Positions 10,716-22,496 of a DNA stretch of 64,000 nucleotides are shown here, one piece after another (positions within the stretch are counted from its first letter, which is position 1; each line of letters begins with the position of its first letter). The DNA is from Silurus meridionalis (Eukaryota > Chordata > Actinopteri > Siluriformes > Siluridae), in contig NC_060892.1 in NCBI RefSeq assembly GCF_014805685.1, positions 13,410,990 to 13,474,989 on the forward strand, read 5' to 3'. The notes under the pieces were generated by a model. The model had not been told where the DNA came from. It did not search any database and saw nothing but the letters and a program-made list of their open reading frames with translations. The position numbers were made by a program, and so were the translations under genes.

Positions 10716-11410
10716 AGGGGGTAGAGGCGATAAGCGGAGGCGGAGGGAAAACTAGTTTTTTACTATCACTCCTGTACACTACGTATCCCTAAACTTTAAC
10801 ATTTTTACTTTTGCTTCTTTGCTTATCTTAATTTTCATCACAATCTTCGCTTTCTGGCTTCGATTCGCCATCTAGCAGCGCGTCTCGAGCTCGTACATCA
10901 AGCGTAACAAAGCAAAAAAATTGACCGAGTGACCGCTCGTACCTCGGAAAACTCGTACATTAATGCACTCGTAGGTCAAGGTACCACTGTAGTTGTGAAA
11001 GGAAGGAGGAAGACAGCGAACAATGACTTACTTGGTGGGCTACTGTTTAGATACAAGCCGTTGTAACGCGTTGAGTCTGGGTGAAGGGAGAGCTCGCTAA
11101 CTCCAGTTGCAACAGAAATCATATAAGCACAGACAGGTTTCCAAAACTCGTGCTTTTTTATTTTTCTTGGCAACAGCGTTACGGGTTAGTCAAAGAAACT
11201 TAGAAATGAGCATCATAAAATAATGACATAATCCTCAGTCTCCACACGCACACACACACACAGTAATACCGGGAGAATGCAGTGGCATGCTATTTCCAAA
11301 ATACCACTATGCTTCTAAAAGAAGCGCAACATATTTTACCAGTTACACCGTGTGTAACGTGACTTTCATTAAAGCCTGTGTAAAGTACATTAGTGGCTTA
11401 TTTATGTTAT
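10121..11410 (-). mobile_element. TA-targeting MITE copy (a), split by a nested element
   Basis: This sequence matches three other copies in the window (15520-16206, 20882-21655, 46188-46942), beginning GACTATAAGCCGCTAC. A second element at 10382-10991 interrupts it. The flanks read GAGAAA-TA before the insertion and TA-GTTGTG after it, while the three other copies carry the uninterrupted GAAATAGTTGTG site. Both outer ends of this copy are lost: (TA)n lies on the left and a palindrome on the right. Strand is given relative to copies 15520-16206 and 46188-46942. Confidence 0.85.
10382..10991 (+). mobile_element. Nested TA-targeting MITE with ends CAGTGGTACCTTGACC
   Basis: The element is about 610 bp including the flanking TA on both sides. 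The left end TACAGTGGTACCTTGACC and the right end are perfect inverted repeats through TACAGTGGTACCTTGACCTA. It is inserted at a TA inside another MITE and duplicates that TA, as Tc1/mariner-superfamily elements do. The ends resemble Tigger-type termini. I see no transposase reading frame, so it is a nonautonomous element. A (GT)n tract (10684-10714) lies inside it. Confidence 0.9.
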
Positions 11411-11618
<208 letters not shown>

Positions 11619-12284
11619 TATGCTTTTGTTGGTGTAACCATTCTAAGCCTGTCGAGTGTTTTGTCTTTTTTCATAAAACAGGCATTAGCAACCTCTGCTA
11701 CTTCATTCAAGATTTATTTTACATTCCACCATGTCTCTATACACATTTAACAAAACAACATATTTTACAAGTCAAACAATAATGGGAACAAGTTTTAGGC
11801 AGGAACTTAAGTGGTGAGTGGGGAACCGGACCACACAGACCAAATTGTATGAAATAGACGTTGCTCTGTTGCTTGCTTATCTGAACTAGCATTATATAAA
11901 AAAAATATCATCTGAGAATTCATCTGAGACTGAGAAGTCGATGATACATTGTGACATGCCCTTATCTCATCATAAACTAAAGATGTGGCTTATGTTACTG
12001 ATCAAACTGTTCACTTGTGTTCATCCATCTGACACTCAATGAAATTCAGGTATTTTAAATGTGTAAAAATTTATTGAAAATAACTTTTCTAACATGGTAA
12101 AGAAAAACACCGAATGCAACCAAAGCTTTTGCCTTTAAATGGGTTGTAAAACATTTAATCTACTACTGACAAACAAGTACAAGTATCTCCAAGTTTGTAT
12201 CATGTCTGACCCCATTGTAAAGATGATGCTGTGTATGGCACTGTGTAGGGCAGAATAAATGAAGAGGAGTGGGTGTAACTAAAC

Positions 12285-12602
12285 ACATTCAAGACTGGAC
12301 TACTGCAACTCTCTGCTGGCAGGTCTTCCTCTATTCATCCACTGCAAATTATCCAAAACGCAGCTGCAAGACTTGTGTTCAATCTGCCCAAGTATATTCA
12401 AGCGATTGTTGAAGACCTACCTCTTTCTGAAACTCTTAAATTAGCCCTTTCCAAGTTTGCTTTGTAAAAATCAAGAGTTGTAGTCAGATTTATCTTAAGT
12501 TTGTAATCTAGCATACCAGTGTAGATTTATTCATTGCTAGAGCCTCAAAGCACTTTTATACGTCGCTCTGGACAAGGGCGTCTGCTTAATGCCACAAATG
12601 TC
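12285..12602 (+). mobile_element. 5'-truncated L2-like LINE fragment
   Basis: A frame at the left reads DYCNSLLAGLP with QNAAARLVFNLPK nearby, the C-terminal signature of reverse transcriptases of fish L2-type non-LTR elements. It is followed by the conserved 3' tail with CGCTCTGGACAAGGGCGTCT and AAATG units. The same tail recurs at about 47500-47780. The copy is severely 5'-truncated and has stops. Confidence 0.8.
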
Positions 12603-13439
12603 TTTAGAGTGTGCCTACACTTAAAGAGATCCTTTGTACAGGATGCTTGCACAAGGAACTGAGTGAGTAGAAATTAACAACTTTTTTTCCCGAATGTTAA
12701 ATGTAGGAATGTTGTGACTGTTGAAAAAAAAATCTATGATTAGTTCCAGCTCTACTCTTTATTACTGTAGTTGGAACACCAATAATATTTTCACACAAAC
12801 ATTTAAATAAATTATGTTTCTCTGAAGTAGTTTAGGTCTTCATAATCACTTTTCTGTGTCATGTCACATGATTTCCTGTGGTTGGTTGTTTACCATGTCA
12901 ACCAAAGCAGGTGGTCCTTGGACACATTGACAGACAAGTTCCATTAAGATGAAATCCAGAAAATGGATTTTGTTCTACGAAACACTCTTCTCACAGTTTA
13001 TCTTCTCTGTTTTTTTGCAAGCAGCGATGGAGGTTTCCACAACACAAAACATTTAAAGGTTCTACCACAGAAAAGAACGTTTCCTTTCTGTGATGTGGCC
13101 CAACCCCAAAGTTTATTATCATCTGATAACAACATGCTCTAAAGTAATATTTCCACTTAAACCACAGCTACCATTTATTTATTTGTTTATTATTTACAAA
13201 ATGATTAGACATGATAGTTTCTATTTATTTATAGTTATGTTTAATATTGTGGAACATAAAAAAAACAAAACAAAACAAAACAGTAGTTCCTGTTCTCACT
13301 TGTTATAGCAGTAATAAAACGGTTTCCTCTCAGTTTCCGCTCTGAAATCTGATAAAACATAAAAACCCACTTTCATTTTGCCAAGAAACTGCAATCCAGA
13401 AAAGACTCCCATGTCTAAAAACGTACAGCTTTACCCCTG

Positions 13440-13660
13440 ACTGTTACAAAGCACTCGCAGTGGAGACTCCTTCCAAAATGCTAAACAAAATACATGCAAA
13501 CTGTTACTGTAGAAACCATACATCAATTGTATTATCATAATCCTGTGGTTTGTCTTGCAGCCAGAACTAGTGCCACAGCTGTGGTTCTAGAAATTGTAAT
13601 TAATACCCTCTAACCAATCAGAATACAGAATTCAGTAGCGTCGTGGTAATAAAGCACTTT
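13440..13660. repeat. Copy of an unclassified dispersed repeat
   Basis: The motif GTGGAGACTCCTTCC, followed 100-200 bases later by CTAACCAATCAGAATAC, recurs in variant form at about 48335-48365, 49855-49880 and 58476-58700. I do not recognise the family. Its limits here are approximate. Confidence 0.5.
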
Positions 13661-14445
13661 CGGTAGCATTTTTACAGAAATGTTCAGTGTGGATCTGTAA
13701 AGTGATACACCATCATTAATAATAGAGAAAGTGCTAAATGAAACACAGCACCACAAAAAAACAAAATTAATTATATTTAAATTAATTAAATTGATATAAT
13801 TCTCATCTCATTTCCTTATCTTATCTCTCCAGACTTCACATTTTTACTATGATTCATTTCGACTGATGTTATTGAGGTTTTTAGTGTTATGTCTCGTATC
13901 GGAGATCATTTATACAGCATTGTTTTCTCCCAGCACAGAAGTTATAAAAACAATGGCCTCACATGAGACCGCTACTGTTTTTCTAACAGACTTTGTTTAG
14001 TCTGAATTCCAAACCAGACGCAACATAAATAAAATCAAAGAAAACCAATCTCCTTCTAACTCTCCTGGGTCACGTTTTTGCCTCGTGAACGAGTTGTGCT
14101 CACGGTGAGTGCAATATGAGGAAGCGATGTGTGCCGGGAAAAAAAAGCTAAGTATATTAGGCTAAATGGATTAGTGGCAGTCGTGTGATGCTGCAGCCTG
14201 GTAAACACGTGGAGGGGAGGAACACAGGTTGACCTTCACCGCTTAGGACAGATCTGTTCACGTCATCAAGAAGGAGCTTATGGCCTACATGAGACTTAGC
14301 TCTTGTCCACATGCTTATTAAAAGGGGCTTGTGGAGTACGAGGGGGCGAGCAGGTGGACGTATTTGCTCACTACGATGGGTCTTGTTTCCATGAGGGCTT
14401 TGTTGTGCCAGGTGGTGAGGAAAAACACACTCCCCCACACACACT

Positions 14446-14446
14446 T

Positions 14447-14497
<51 letters not shown>
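14446..14497. repeat. Compound (CT)n(CA)n microsatellite
   Basis: About 10 CT units followed directly by about 16 CA units. Confidence 0.97.
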
Positions 14498-14499
<2 letters not shown>

Positions 14500-15519
14500 A
14501 CTTTGTTCTTTAAGATGTCAACAGTCCTTTGTTCAATTGTATAAATGCTGGAGAGACTTCAAAAGGTCCCTCTAACACTGTCAATGCCAGACTACAGTTG
14601 AGACAAATGCTTTATGAACGTTAATTAAATCATTAATACCAAAAGCCTCCAAAAGCTCTATATTTCATTATTTCAATTTGGGTTATATGGCAATTTTCTT
14701 GAATTAAAATGATTAACTAATCAATTTTGAGTTATTATTCTGTTTTAAAAGATTTTATTCATTTTCTATAACAGCAGAATGCTCCTTCCAAATATGTTAT
14801 TGTTTCTATAGCAACTACATACAATAATAATTCATTTTAAATTAAGATTTCTGTGAAGAAAATCAATTTTAAGGAAGAATCTTTAGTACCAGCATTTTCT
14901 AACAGTCCAAGGTAAAGCTTGACATGTTTCATCTACGGGAAAGTATTTTTGTATCTATGCAACACATTGCAATTTTAACTTTACACAAATGAGAGGGAAC
15001 GACTGTTTATAGCTGCTGTTGATGCAATCATAGGAACTGACTTGTGTGACTGATGTTCCACACCATAAAATGCCAACTGTAGCTCTTTAAGGAAAGACCT
15101 TTTTTAGCAAATTGTTGTGGTATTAAAGTAGTCAAACATTTTAGGAGTTGCTAAGATAGGAAACTAATCAACTTCACTTGTGCTAACAATAACTCAACTT
15201 CATATTGGGCTGCATCACACCACACTGCTACTGATGATTTTCCTATAGCCACAGACCCATAAGCGTTTTACTCCTCATAAGTCCATGTTGTTTACCTGCT
15301 AGACGTTATGATCTGCAGCCTTATAAATCAAGTATTACACACCTAGTCAATATAACGTTATACTATTGCTATTACATTATTAACTGATATTGTAATTCAA
15401 TTATATGAAAGCATTTGCTAATATTTGTATTAGAGGAGATTTCATTTGAAATTTTGTTCCCATTTCTTGTTCATTAATTAACAGATAAGGAATATTTGGG
15501 AGCTCTCAGTGAGTTTGAT

Positions 15520-16206
15520 TACTGTAATTTCCCGACTATTAAACGCACCCAAATATAAGCCGCACCCACTGAATTTTACAAAGATTTTTATTTTGAACAT
15601 AAATACGCCGCACCTGTCTATAAGCCGCAGTCTACACTGAAACTAATGAACTTTACACAGGCTTTAAAGAAAGTGTCTGTTACACGGCTTGTATCTAAAC
15701 AGTAGCATACCAAGAAAGTCATTGTCCACTGTCTTCCTCCTTCCTTTTACAACTATTTCTCTCGGGAGTTTTTCTTTTGGCATCGTCGTGCGCTTAAAAA
15801 TCACCATCGGTGAAGCTTTTCTCCCGATGCAGTGCAGCTCAGAACACAGGTGAAGTGTGTTTTTTCATGCCCGGTTGTTTTCAGCGTGACGAATGATTCG
15901 CATTTCCTGTTGCCAGTCCGAGTGAGCGGCAGGTCAAACATCAGAGGAACCTCATCCATATTTATGATGTGGTGCGGCCCGATTCAGTGGGAGCGCATCT
16001 GATTTAATATAAAGAGTTTCATTGGTTAACCTGAACCCGTTCGGCAATTTCATTGGTCTAATGTTATGGGGTTCAGTTTTTTGGCTTGAAGTTTGTGAAA
16101 CCGGGAAAAACCCAGGAAAAATCCATAAATTAGCCGCTTCATTGTTCAAGCCGCGGGGTTCAAAGAGTGGAAAAAAGTAGCGGCTTATAGTCGGGAAAAT
16201 ACGGTA
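15520..16206 (+). mobile_element. Pogo/Tigger-related MITE copy (b) with a transposase remnant
   Basis: The ends TACTGTAATTTCCCGACTAT and, reversed, TACCGTATTTTCCCGACTAT form terminal inverted repeats beginning with a TA. This copy alone carries extra internal sequence (about 15857-15965). On the minus strand that sequence reads NMDEVPLMFDLPLTRTGN and then TTGHEKTH, resembling the DDE_1-type transposase core of pogo/Tigger elements. That identifies the whole family as deletion derivatives of a pogo-like element. No open full-length transposase remains. Confidence 0.82.
15857..15965 (-). pseudogene. Fragment of a pogo/Tigger-like transposase
   Basis: About 36 uninterrupted codons with N-M-D-E-V-P and T-T-G-H-E-K-T motifs typical of DDE_1-family transposases, where the first aspartate sits in an N-x-D-E context. 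Both sides are deleted, and the copy is embedded in a MITE. It cannot encode a working enzyme. Confidence 0.72.
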
Positions 16207-17177
16207 ATGATCGGGACTCAATCAACCAAAATGTCACGATGAATCGTCTTTATTGTTCAAAATAATATAAAATACCTTTGAGTATTGTGATTTGTTTGTT
16301 TTGTTTCATTTCTTTGCCCAACCATAGTTATCATGTAACAACCCTTATACATGTCCTTTATCTTCACACAATGGTGAACAAAACTCCACTTTCACTCCTT
16401 AATCTTGTAAGTACTATAAACACCTCTGCATTGTTTTCTATGTAACCTGGTGAATGGGAAATAAAGGTTAATCTCCTATATACAAGATCAAGTGTTAGGA
16501 TTAAGAACAATACAGCAATGACATTATAATTACAAAGAGTTCACCGTAATGACGTGTTACAGGTTTATCTGAACTTTAGCAGAAAAAAATATACAGTCGA
16601 TTATTAAAACAGCGGTTCTAAATCAGAACATCACTACTAAACTGTCTCTCTCTTGAAAACTGTCGAAACATAATTTAAGGTACATAAATGTGCATAAGGT
16701 AAAGGTGCATTAATGCATGTCTGGGTTACAGAAGTAATGTATACAGACGGCTGTAATAATTTCAGCTTTCTGTCGTGGGGAAATATTAAAAGATAAAAAA
16801 TAAAATCAAGTCAGAACTTTTTCCTAATAATAATTATTGCAATAACCTGGCTGAATAAATGCATACACTTTTAGAGTTGAGGATGTGTTCAGAATGAACT
16901 AATCGCCTTCAATCTTATATTTCAAAATGATACAGCTGTCATATATGAACAGGAATATTTCTGTAGGAAATGTGTGTTTTTTCACATCTTGGTTTGATGG
17001 TCTGCAAAAGAGCTCAGAAAGCATTCGCCGTAAAGCGCTTACATGTTGAAAGGTACAGATTAGGAAAGAGGTATAAGATATTTTCCAAAACATCAGATGC
17101 ACCATGACAAAAAGGGAGCACCACAGTGGCAAGAACAGAATGTCCAGCCAAAATGTATAAACAAAAACACAACTTAC

Positions 17178-17218
17178 CAGAGAGGATGCCAAGAGACCCA
17201 CAACAAACATGAACAAAG
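17178..17218 (-). other. Candidate 41-bp cryptic or alternative exon
   Basis: On the minus strand, TTTTCCTGCAG precedes 41 bases that end CTCTG followed by GTAAGT. Both splice signals are strong. It lies inside the 5' UTR intron of gramd2a, within a 112-codon hydrophobic open frame (16899-17237) that resembles no family I recognise. If included in the transcript it would add a short upstream reading frame ending just after the exon 9369 junction. Chance pairing of good splice sites is quite possible. Confidence 0.2.
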
Positions 17219-17716
17219 CTGCAGGAAAATCTGACAAATCCTGATTTCTTTCTGCATCTGACTACAATCTCATATTCTCCTCATGTCTGGACTATAGAGT
17301 GTGTGTGTGTGTGTTTGGGGGGGATCACCCAAAAAAAGAAATGTGGCAAAATGTGACAATGTCTGATGGTAAAATCCATCACTTCAGAAGATATGATCGA
17401 TTAGGGATTAGATATGATTGAGAGGAAGAGAAGGACCCTGATTCCAGCAGCAGTGGATGTGCAGGTACAGTTTGATGAGCTGTAAAAGTGAAGTTTCAAA
17501 ACCTGATTCACTTCCAGTGAAGCTCTTTTTACTTCACTTCACATACTTTTACGCATTAAACACACAGGTTTCGGGAAAAGCACAACCACTGAAAGCTTCA
17601 TTCTGATTAGTTTTCTGTGTTACGCATGAAAAGAGAGTGAAATGAGGCTGGAAGCGCGCACACGGCGCTGTAAAATCACTTCTCCCGAGAGAAACTCCAT
17701 CATCTGGCGCACATAC

Positions 17717-18000
17717 CTGGCGGAGGATCTACTCGTCTAAAGTCCTCGGTGTGGCATCTTGGCAAAAAGCAAACACGAGCCGAACACTTCCGTTAGTTAG
17801 TGTGGGAGTTTTCGTGCAGGTCAAGAGCAAAGCCAGTCCGCTTTCAATGAATCAGAGGGAAGCGGAAGGCGCACAGCTCGTCTCCAAGCGCGCACACGAT
17901 GAGCGCTGTAATGGAAAGCCAACGGGGACAAAACCCGAGCAAATAGTCTCTTGTGACACTCTCCGATCAGTGACATTGAACTGAACGCCCATATCCGCCT
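17717..18000 (-). promoter_or_regulatory. gramd2a: Probable gramd2a 5' UTR exon and promoter block (upstream limit approximate)
   Basis: This block has more CpG and GC than its AT-rich surroundings. On the minus strand it ends in CCGCCAG followed by GTATGT, a strong splice donor at 17717. An ETS-like motif (AACGGAAGTG, read on the minus strand at 17785-17794) lies just upstream of the donor, as is common in TATA-less vertebrate promoters. I infer a noncoding first exon spliced to the ATG exon at 9369. The transcription start is not determinable from sequence, so the upper bound is approximate. Confidence 0.45.
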
Positions 18001-18239
18001 CACTGCTGACAGGATCGAAACAGTTGACGACTACTAATACAACATGCTTCATTAATGAGGAAGCTGGAAAACTTTGACTTCACCATGTCTTTGTCAGCTA
18101 GGAGTAGCAGAGCAGACTTACATAAAGAAAAACATGGCACCAGAATACACTATGGTAGAGGAAGTGTGATGACTCAGGACTACAGTTTGCTTCTGATCAC
18201 CATCACTGCACCCCGCAACATTGTTTATCTGTTATAAAT

Positions 18240-18482
18240 GGACATTCAGTGCAACCCAGATGAGGATGGGTTTCCTCTTGAGTCTGGTTCCTCTCAAGGT
18301 TTCTTATGCCATCTCGGGGAGTTTTTCCATGCCACGGTCGCCACCGGCTCGCTCATCAGGGACAAACTTACACTTCTAAAGAACATCTTATTCATTTTTA
18401 TCACCACATTATCTGTGTAAATCTGCTTTGAGACAATGTTCATTGTTAAAAGCAATATACAAATAAAAAGGAATTGAATTGA
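18240..18482 (+). mobile_element. Retroposon-like repeat with a GAATTGAATTGA tail
   Basis: The segment running from a TCTCAAGGTTTCTTATGCC motif through GGGAGTTTTTCCATGCCACG to ACAATGTTCATTGTTAAAAG and ending GAATTGAATTGATG is a widespread fish interspersed repeat with a simple-sequence 3' tail. I classify it only as retroposon-like. The 64-codon open frame through it is not a gene. Confidence 0.65.
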
Positions 18483-19635
18483 TGCTCTGGGTGATGTTCT
18501 TCTGGAAAACCTTGTGTTCTGTCATTCTACTACTAATATTGTTGCAGACCATGTAAACCCCTTCATCGCAGCGTTTTTTCCTAATGGCAGTAGACAATGC
18601 TCCAAGCATATCCACACTGCAAAAATAGTTCAAGAATGGTTTGAGGAACATGAAAGAGTCAAAGGTGTTTGGCTTTACTGCCAAATTCTCCAAGTCTAAT
18701 CCAAGTGTGTGATCCACTGAGATTCCATCTCACATTTACAGAAATTAAAAAATCTGCTGCTTCTTGGTGCCTGAAACCACAACACACCTCCAGAGGGTTA
18801 CACATTATTAGGGAGGTGGATTTAATGTTTTTGCTGATTGGTGAGCAATTTTATTTAAGACCCTAGCTAATTGTAAGCATCAATTAATTTACTGCTATTA
18901 AGCACATTACCCTGGTCAAATAGTGCACGAGTCCTCTAAGTCCATGTATAAGTTTGGATATAGTACTGAAATACACGGCTTCCTGAAAAAAACTCATACT
19001 CACTAAATGGATTATTATAAACTGTGTCCTGTTTACACATCAGAGGTGACCCGGGTCAAATGATTTGACTGAAAAGAAATGGAGTTTGAGTCACTACCAT
19101 GGGGCACCATGGAAAAGTAATCAAAGGCTGTGCTCAAACTTCAAAGTCCCTCTTTTAACCAACTGCTTTTCATTGGAATTAGTGCATAAATTGGTTTAAA
19201 GCATTTGTGGAGCCTTAAGGCCCTGCCCTGAGAATGTAGTGTGTATAACAACACAATATGGGCTCCAGGTGCATGCTGAGTGAAAGAATACACACCTGAA
19301 GTGCAGTCGTGAGCCCCGTCTCATCCCCTTCTTTGCCACGATCCAAGGTCAACTTCAGGTTTGTTTTGAGAATAATAATTCCAGAAGGCTAGATTAGCAT
19401 GGGTTCCAAGCACTTAATTAACTTCAGTCAACTTACAGTCGTGTAGAGAGCTCAGACCTGCCATGGACACACACAACACATCGGGTAACTAGGCTAGGCC
19501 TTACATATAAAACAGAAAATAAGGATTAATGCCTTAATCATTTTGTAAAATAGTTATGAATGCACAGTTAAAACAACACCATTTAACATTTTCCATTTAA
19601 GGAAACATTACTATTCTTTGATATTAATCAAGTTA

Positions 19636-20145
19636 TAGAAATGGACAAAATTGTCAGTACTACAAAGTTATTGGGCCACCTAAAGTTTCCAGTCATATGT
19701 GGTTCTTCCCCAATTTGTTACTACAAATTTGGATGCAACAAAATTATTGTAAGGATGTCTTTGGATGCAGTACCATCAATTGTTCCCTTCACTTAAACTA
19801 GGAGACCCAAACCTGTTTCACAATAACAATGCCCCTGTACTCAAAGCCAGCTCCATGAAGATATGCTTTTCATGGCTTGGAGTGGAAGATCTTGGTGGCC
19901 TGTTATAGGACTCTGAATTCAACACTTTTTTAGCATTAATTGAAACGCTCAACTGACTTTACTAATGCCTTTGTTTCTGAAAAAGCACTAATCTCCACAA
20001 GCACACTCCAGAATTGAGTGGTGCATCTTCTCAGAAGAATGGAGGGAATTTATATCTGCTAATATGGACTAAATATGGAATTGAATATGCAAAAAGCACA
20101 TACAAATCTTATGATCATGTGTCCACAAACTTATGTCCATATAGT
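19636..20145 (+). mobile_element. DNA transposon remnant with ATATGGAC-type ends
   Basis: The left side shows a variant of the TATTGGGACACC terminus and the right side ends GTCCATATAG. Internal motifs (CTAGGAGACCCAAAC; AGCCAGCTCCATGAAGATAT) recur at 45666-46036 and 52854-53036. The family has short inverted ends and appears nonautonomous. Confidence 0.7.
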
Positions 20146-20881
20146 CTATCTAGCTAAACTTATTATAGCTTCATTAGCCATAAGCTTTTCTCCACTATAA
20201 AACTGTAGAAGATTTAGAGCAAGTAAAGATAAGGTGAGCTGAGCTAATTACACTTCTTTAAGACCCATGTCTAGGCTTGTGGAATTAGTACCTCTATCCA
20301 GTTGTGAAGTTAGAGGCCTTGCATTATTATTTTGCCTTCTCTTGTTCTCTCATTATCAAAATATAATTCCATAATTTTTTATTGTTCTGTAGACAGCAAA
20401 ACTTCCTGCAACATCGCCGAGGCTGATCAGATCATATTAATTGAAGACAACCTTCTTCTTTCACAACAGTGAAGAAATAATCTTCAGTGCTTACTTTAGG
20501 ATTATTATTATTAGCAGAAGTGGAAGTAACGAAGTATTTGTACTTAAGTAGATTTGTTTCTGGTATCAGTACTTTGCTTTTCTATTCATTTTTCGATAAA
20601 AAATTTAATCAGTAAACATTTGTTTTACTGATGCAACAATTCAGCACCAAAATCCGCCATGAATCACATAATTAACTTTCTGGGGTCGACAAACGCGCCG
20701 GCACGCTTTGTGGCATTTTTTCCTCATAATGCCGAAACTAACTTAAATTACTGTATTTTTTGGTCGTACAGATAAAAGCAATACATCATTTGAAACTCGT
20801 TAAAGATTTACTATTATTTGTATACACATCAATATTTGTCCATTTCCATGCTGTAAAAATAATGTGTGATTAAGTTGCAAT

Positions 20882-21655
20882 TACCGTATTTTTCGGACTA
20901 TAAGCCGCTACTTTTTTCCCACATTTTGAACCCCCGCGGCTTAAACAACGAATTGGCTTATTTTTAATTTTTCTGGGTTTTTCCCGGTTTCACAAACTTC
21001 AAGCCAAAAAACTGAGCGACATAACATTAGACCATCGAAATTTCCGAACGGAAACAAAAAAACGCACCTCACCTGTGTTCTGAGCTGCACGGCTTCGGGA
21101 GAAAAAACTTTTTTCTTAAACGCACGACGATGCCAAAAGATAAACGCCCAAAAGAGAAATAGTTGTGAAAGGAAGTAGGAAGACAGTGAACAATGACTTT
21201 CTTGGTCGGCTACTGTTTAGATACAAGCTGTTGTAGCGCGTTGAGTCTGGGTGAAGGGAGAGCTCACTAACTCCAGTTGCAACAGAAATCATATAAGCAC
21301 AGACAGGTTTCCAAAACTCATGCTTTTTTATTTTTCTTGGCAACAGCGTTACGGGTTAGTCAAAGAAACTTAGAAATGAGCATTAGAAAATAATGACATA
21401 ATCCTCAGCCTCATACACACACACAGTAATACCGGAAAAATGCAGTGGCATGCTATTCCCAAAATACCGCTCTGCTCCTAAAGGAAGCGCAACATATTTC
21501 ACCCGTTACACCGTGTAACAGACACTGTCTTTCGTTAAAGCCTGTGTAAAGTTCATTAGTTTCAATGTAGACATTTATTTATGTTTTAAATAAAAATCTT
21601 TGTCAAATTCAGCGGCTTATATATGGGTGCGCTTTATAGTCCGGAAATTAGGGTA
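20882..21655 (-). mobile_element. TA-targeting MITE copy (c), complete
   Basis: Begins TACCGTATTTTTCGGACTAT and ends with the inverted counterpart finishing GGGTA, flanked by TA. It is in the opposite orientation to copies (b) and (d), and retains the empty site (GAGAAATAGTTGTG at 21154-21167) into which another MITE inserted in copy (a). It lacks the transposase piece of copy (b). Confidence 0.88.
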
Positions 21656-22451
21656 ATCGTGAGTCATGTGATTAATCGTGATTAAATATTCTAATCGATT
21701 GACAGCCGTTATGTTAATAAGATCAGGTCCAGTTACCAGCATGACACTAAAACAGGTAGTAGTAACGGCTACTTTTTACTTAAGTACATGTCAGAGCCCA
21801 AACTTCTTTACTTAAACTTGAGTAAAAAAAGTGTAGTCAGAACTTTAACTTCAACCAGCATCTTTTAAAACATCTGTACTTCTACTTAAGTGAAGGATGT
21901 GTGTACTTTTGCCACCTCTGATTGTTAGTGAAGGAAACTTTAAAGACCTTACAGCTTTTTCCCCCCAAGTGTCAGGCACTAATGTGGATAGTGTTAATCA
22001 CTGACAGCGATACAGATCTTTCAGCTAGATTGAGTCCCTGACCAAAACACATTTATCCATGAACTACAAAGAACAATAAAATATAATCATGAAAAATAGT
22101 ACAAAGATAATAAGATAATAATGCAAGACCTCTTAGAGCTTAATAGGTAGGTGTGGGTCTGGATACGCGTGGGTAACTAGCTGGTTTTTTTTTTCAGCAA
22201 ACTGCTGGTTATAGCAATTGACTGCTGGCATCTGCAGTTAAAAACAATACCTAATAAGCATAAATAAATCCAACTATGATTTTAATTTAATCATTAATTT
22301 TCCCCTCCAACTTTTATCAAGAATCGCTGTCCAATTCCACATTAAGAAAATATCTTCTGTTGTATAAGAGCCAAAATATGAAGTGATGCAAGTCATACCT
22401 TTTTCTGATGTGTGAATTGAATTCAGAAGTGCTTGGGCCCCTCGGACCTCG

Positions 22452-22452
<1 letters not shown>

Positions 22453-22496
<44 letters not shown>
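22453..22496. repeat. (TG)n microsatellite
   Basis: About 21 TG units, intergenic. Confidence 0.97.

Noticed and set aside
10976..11173. Conserved open frame starting MPRKIKKHEFWKPV, repeated at 21116-21343
   Set aside because: It recurs only because both lie in copies of the same MITE. It has no similarity to a transposase and runs on the strand opposite to the pogo-like remnant of copy (b).
16899..17237. 112-codon hydrophobic open frame
   Set aside because: It looks like a membrane protein by composition only. There is no recognised family and no repeat of the signal elsewhere. Only the small internal splice-site pair seemed worth noting.
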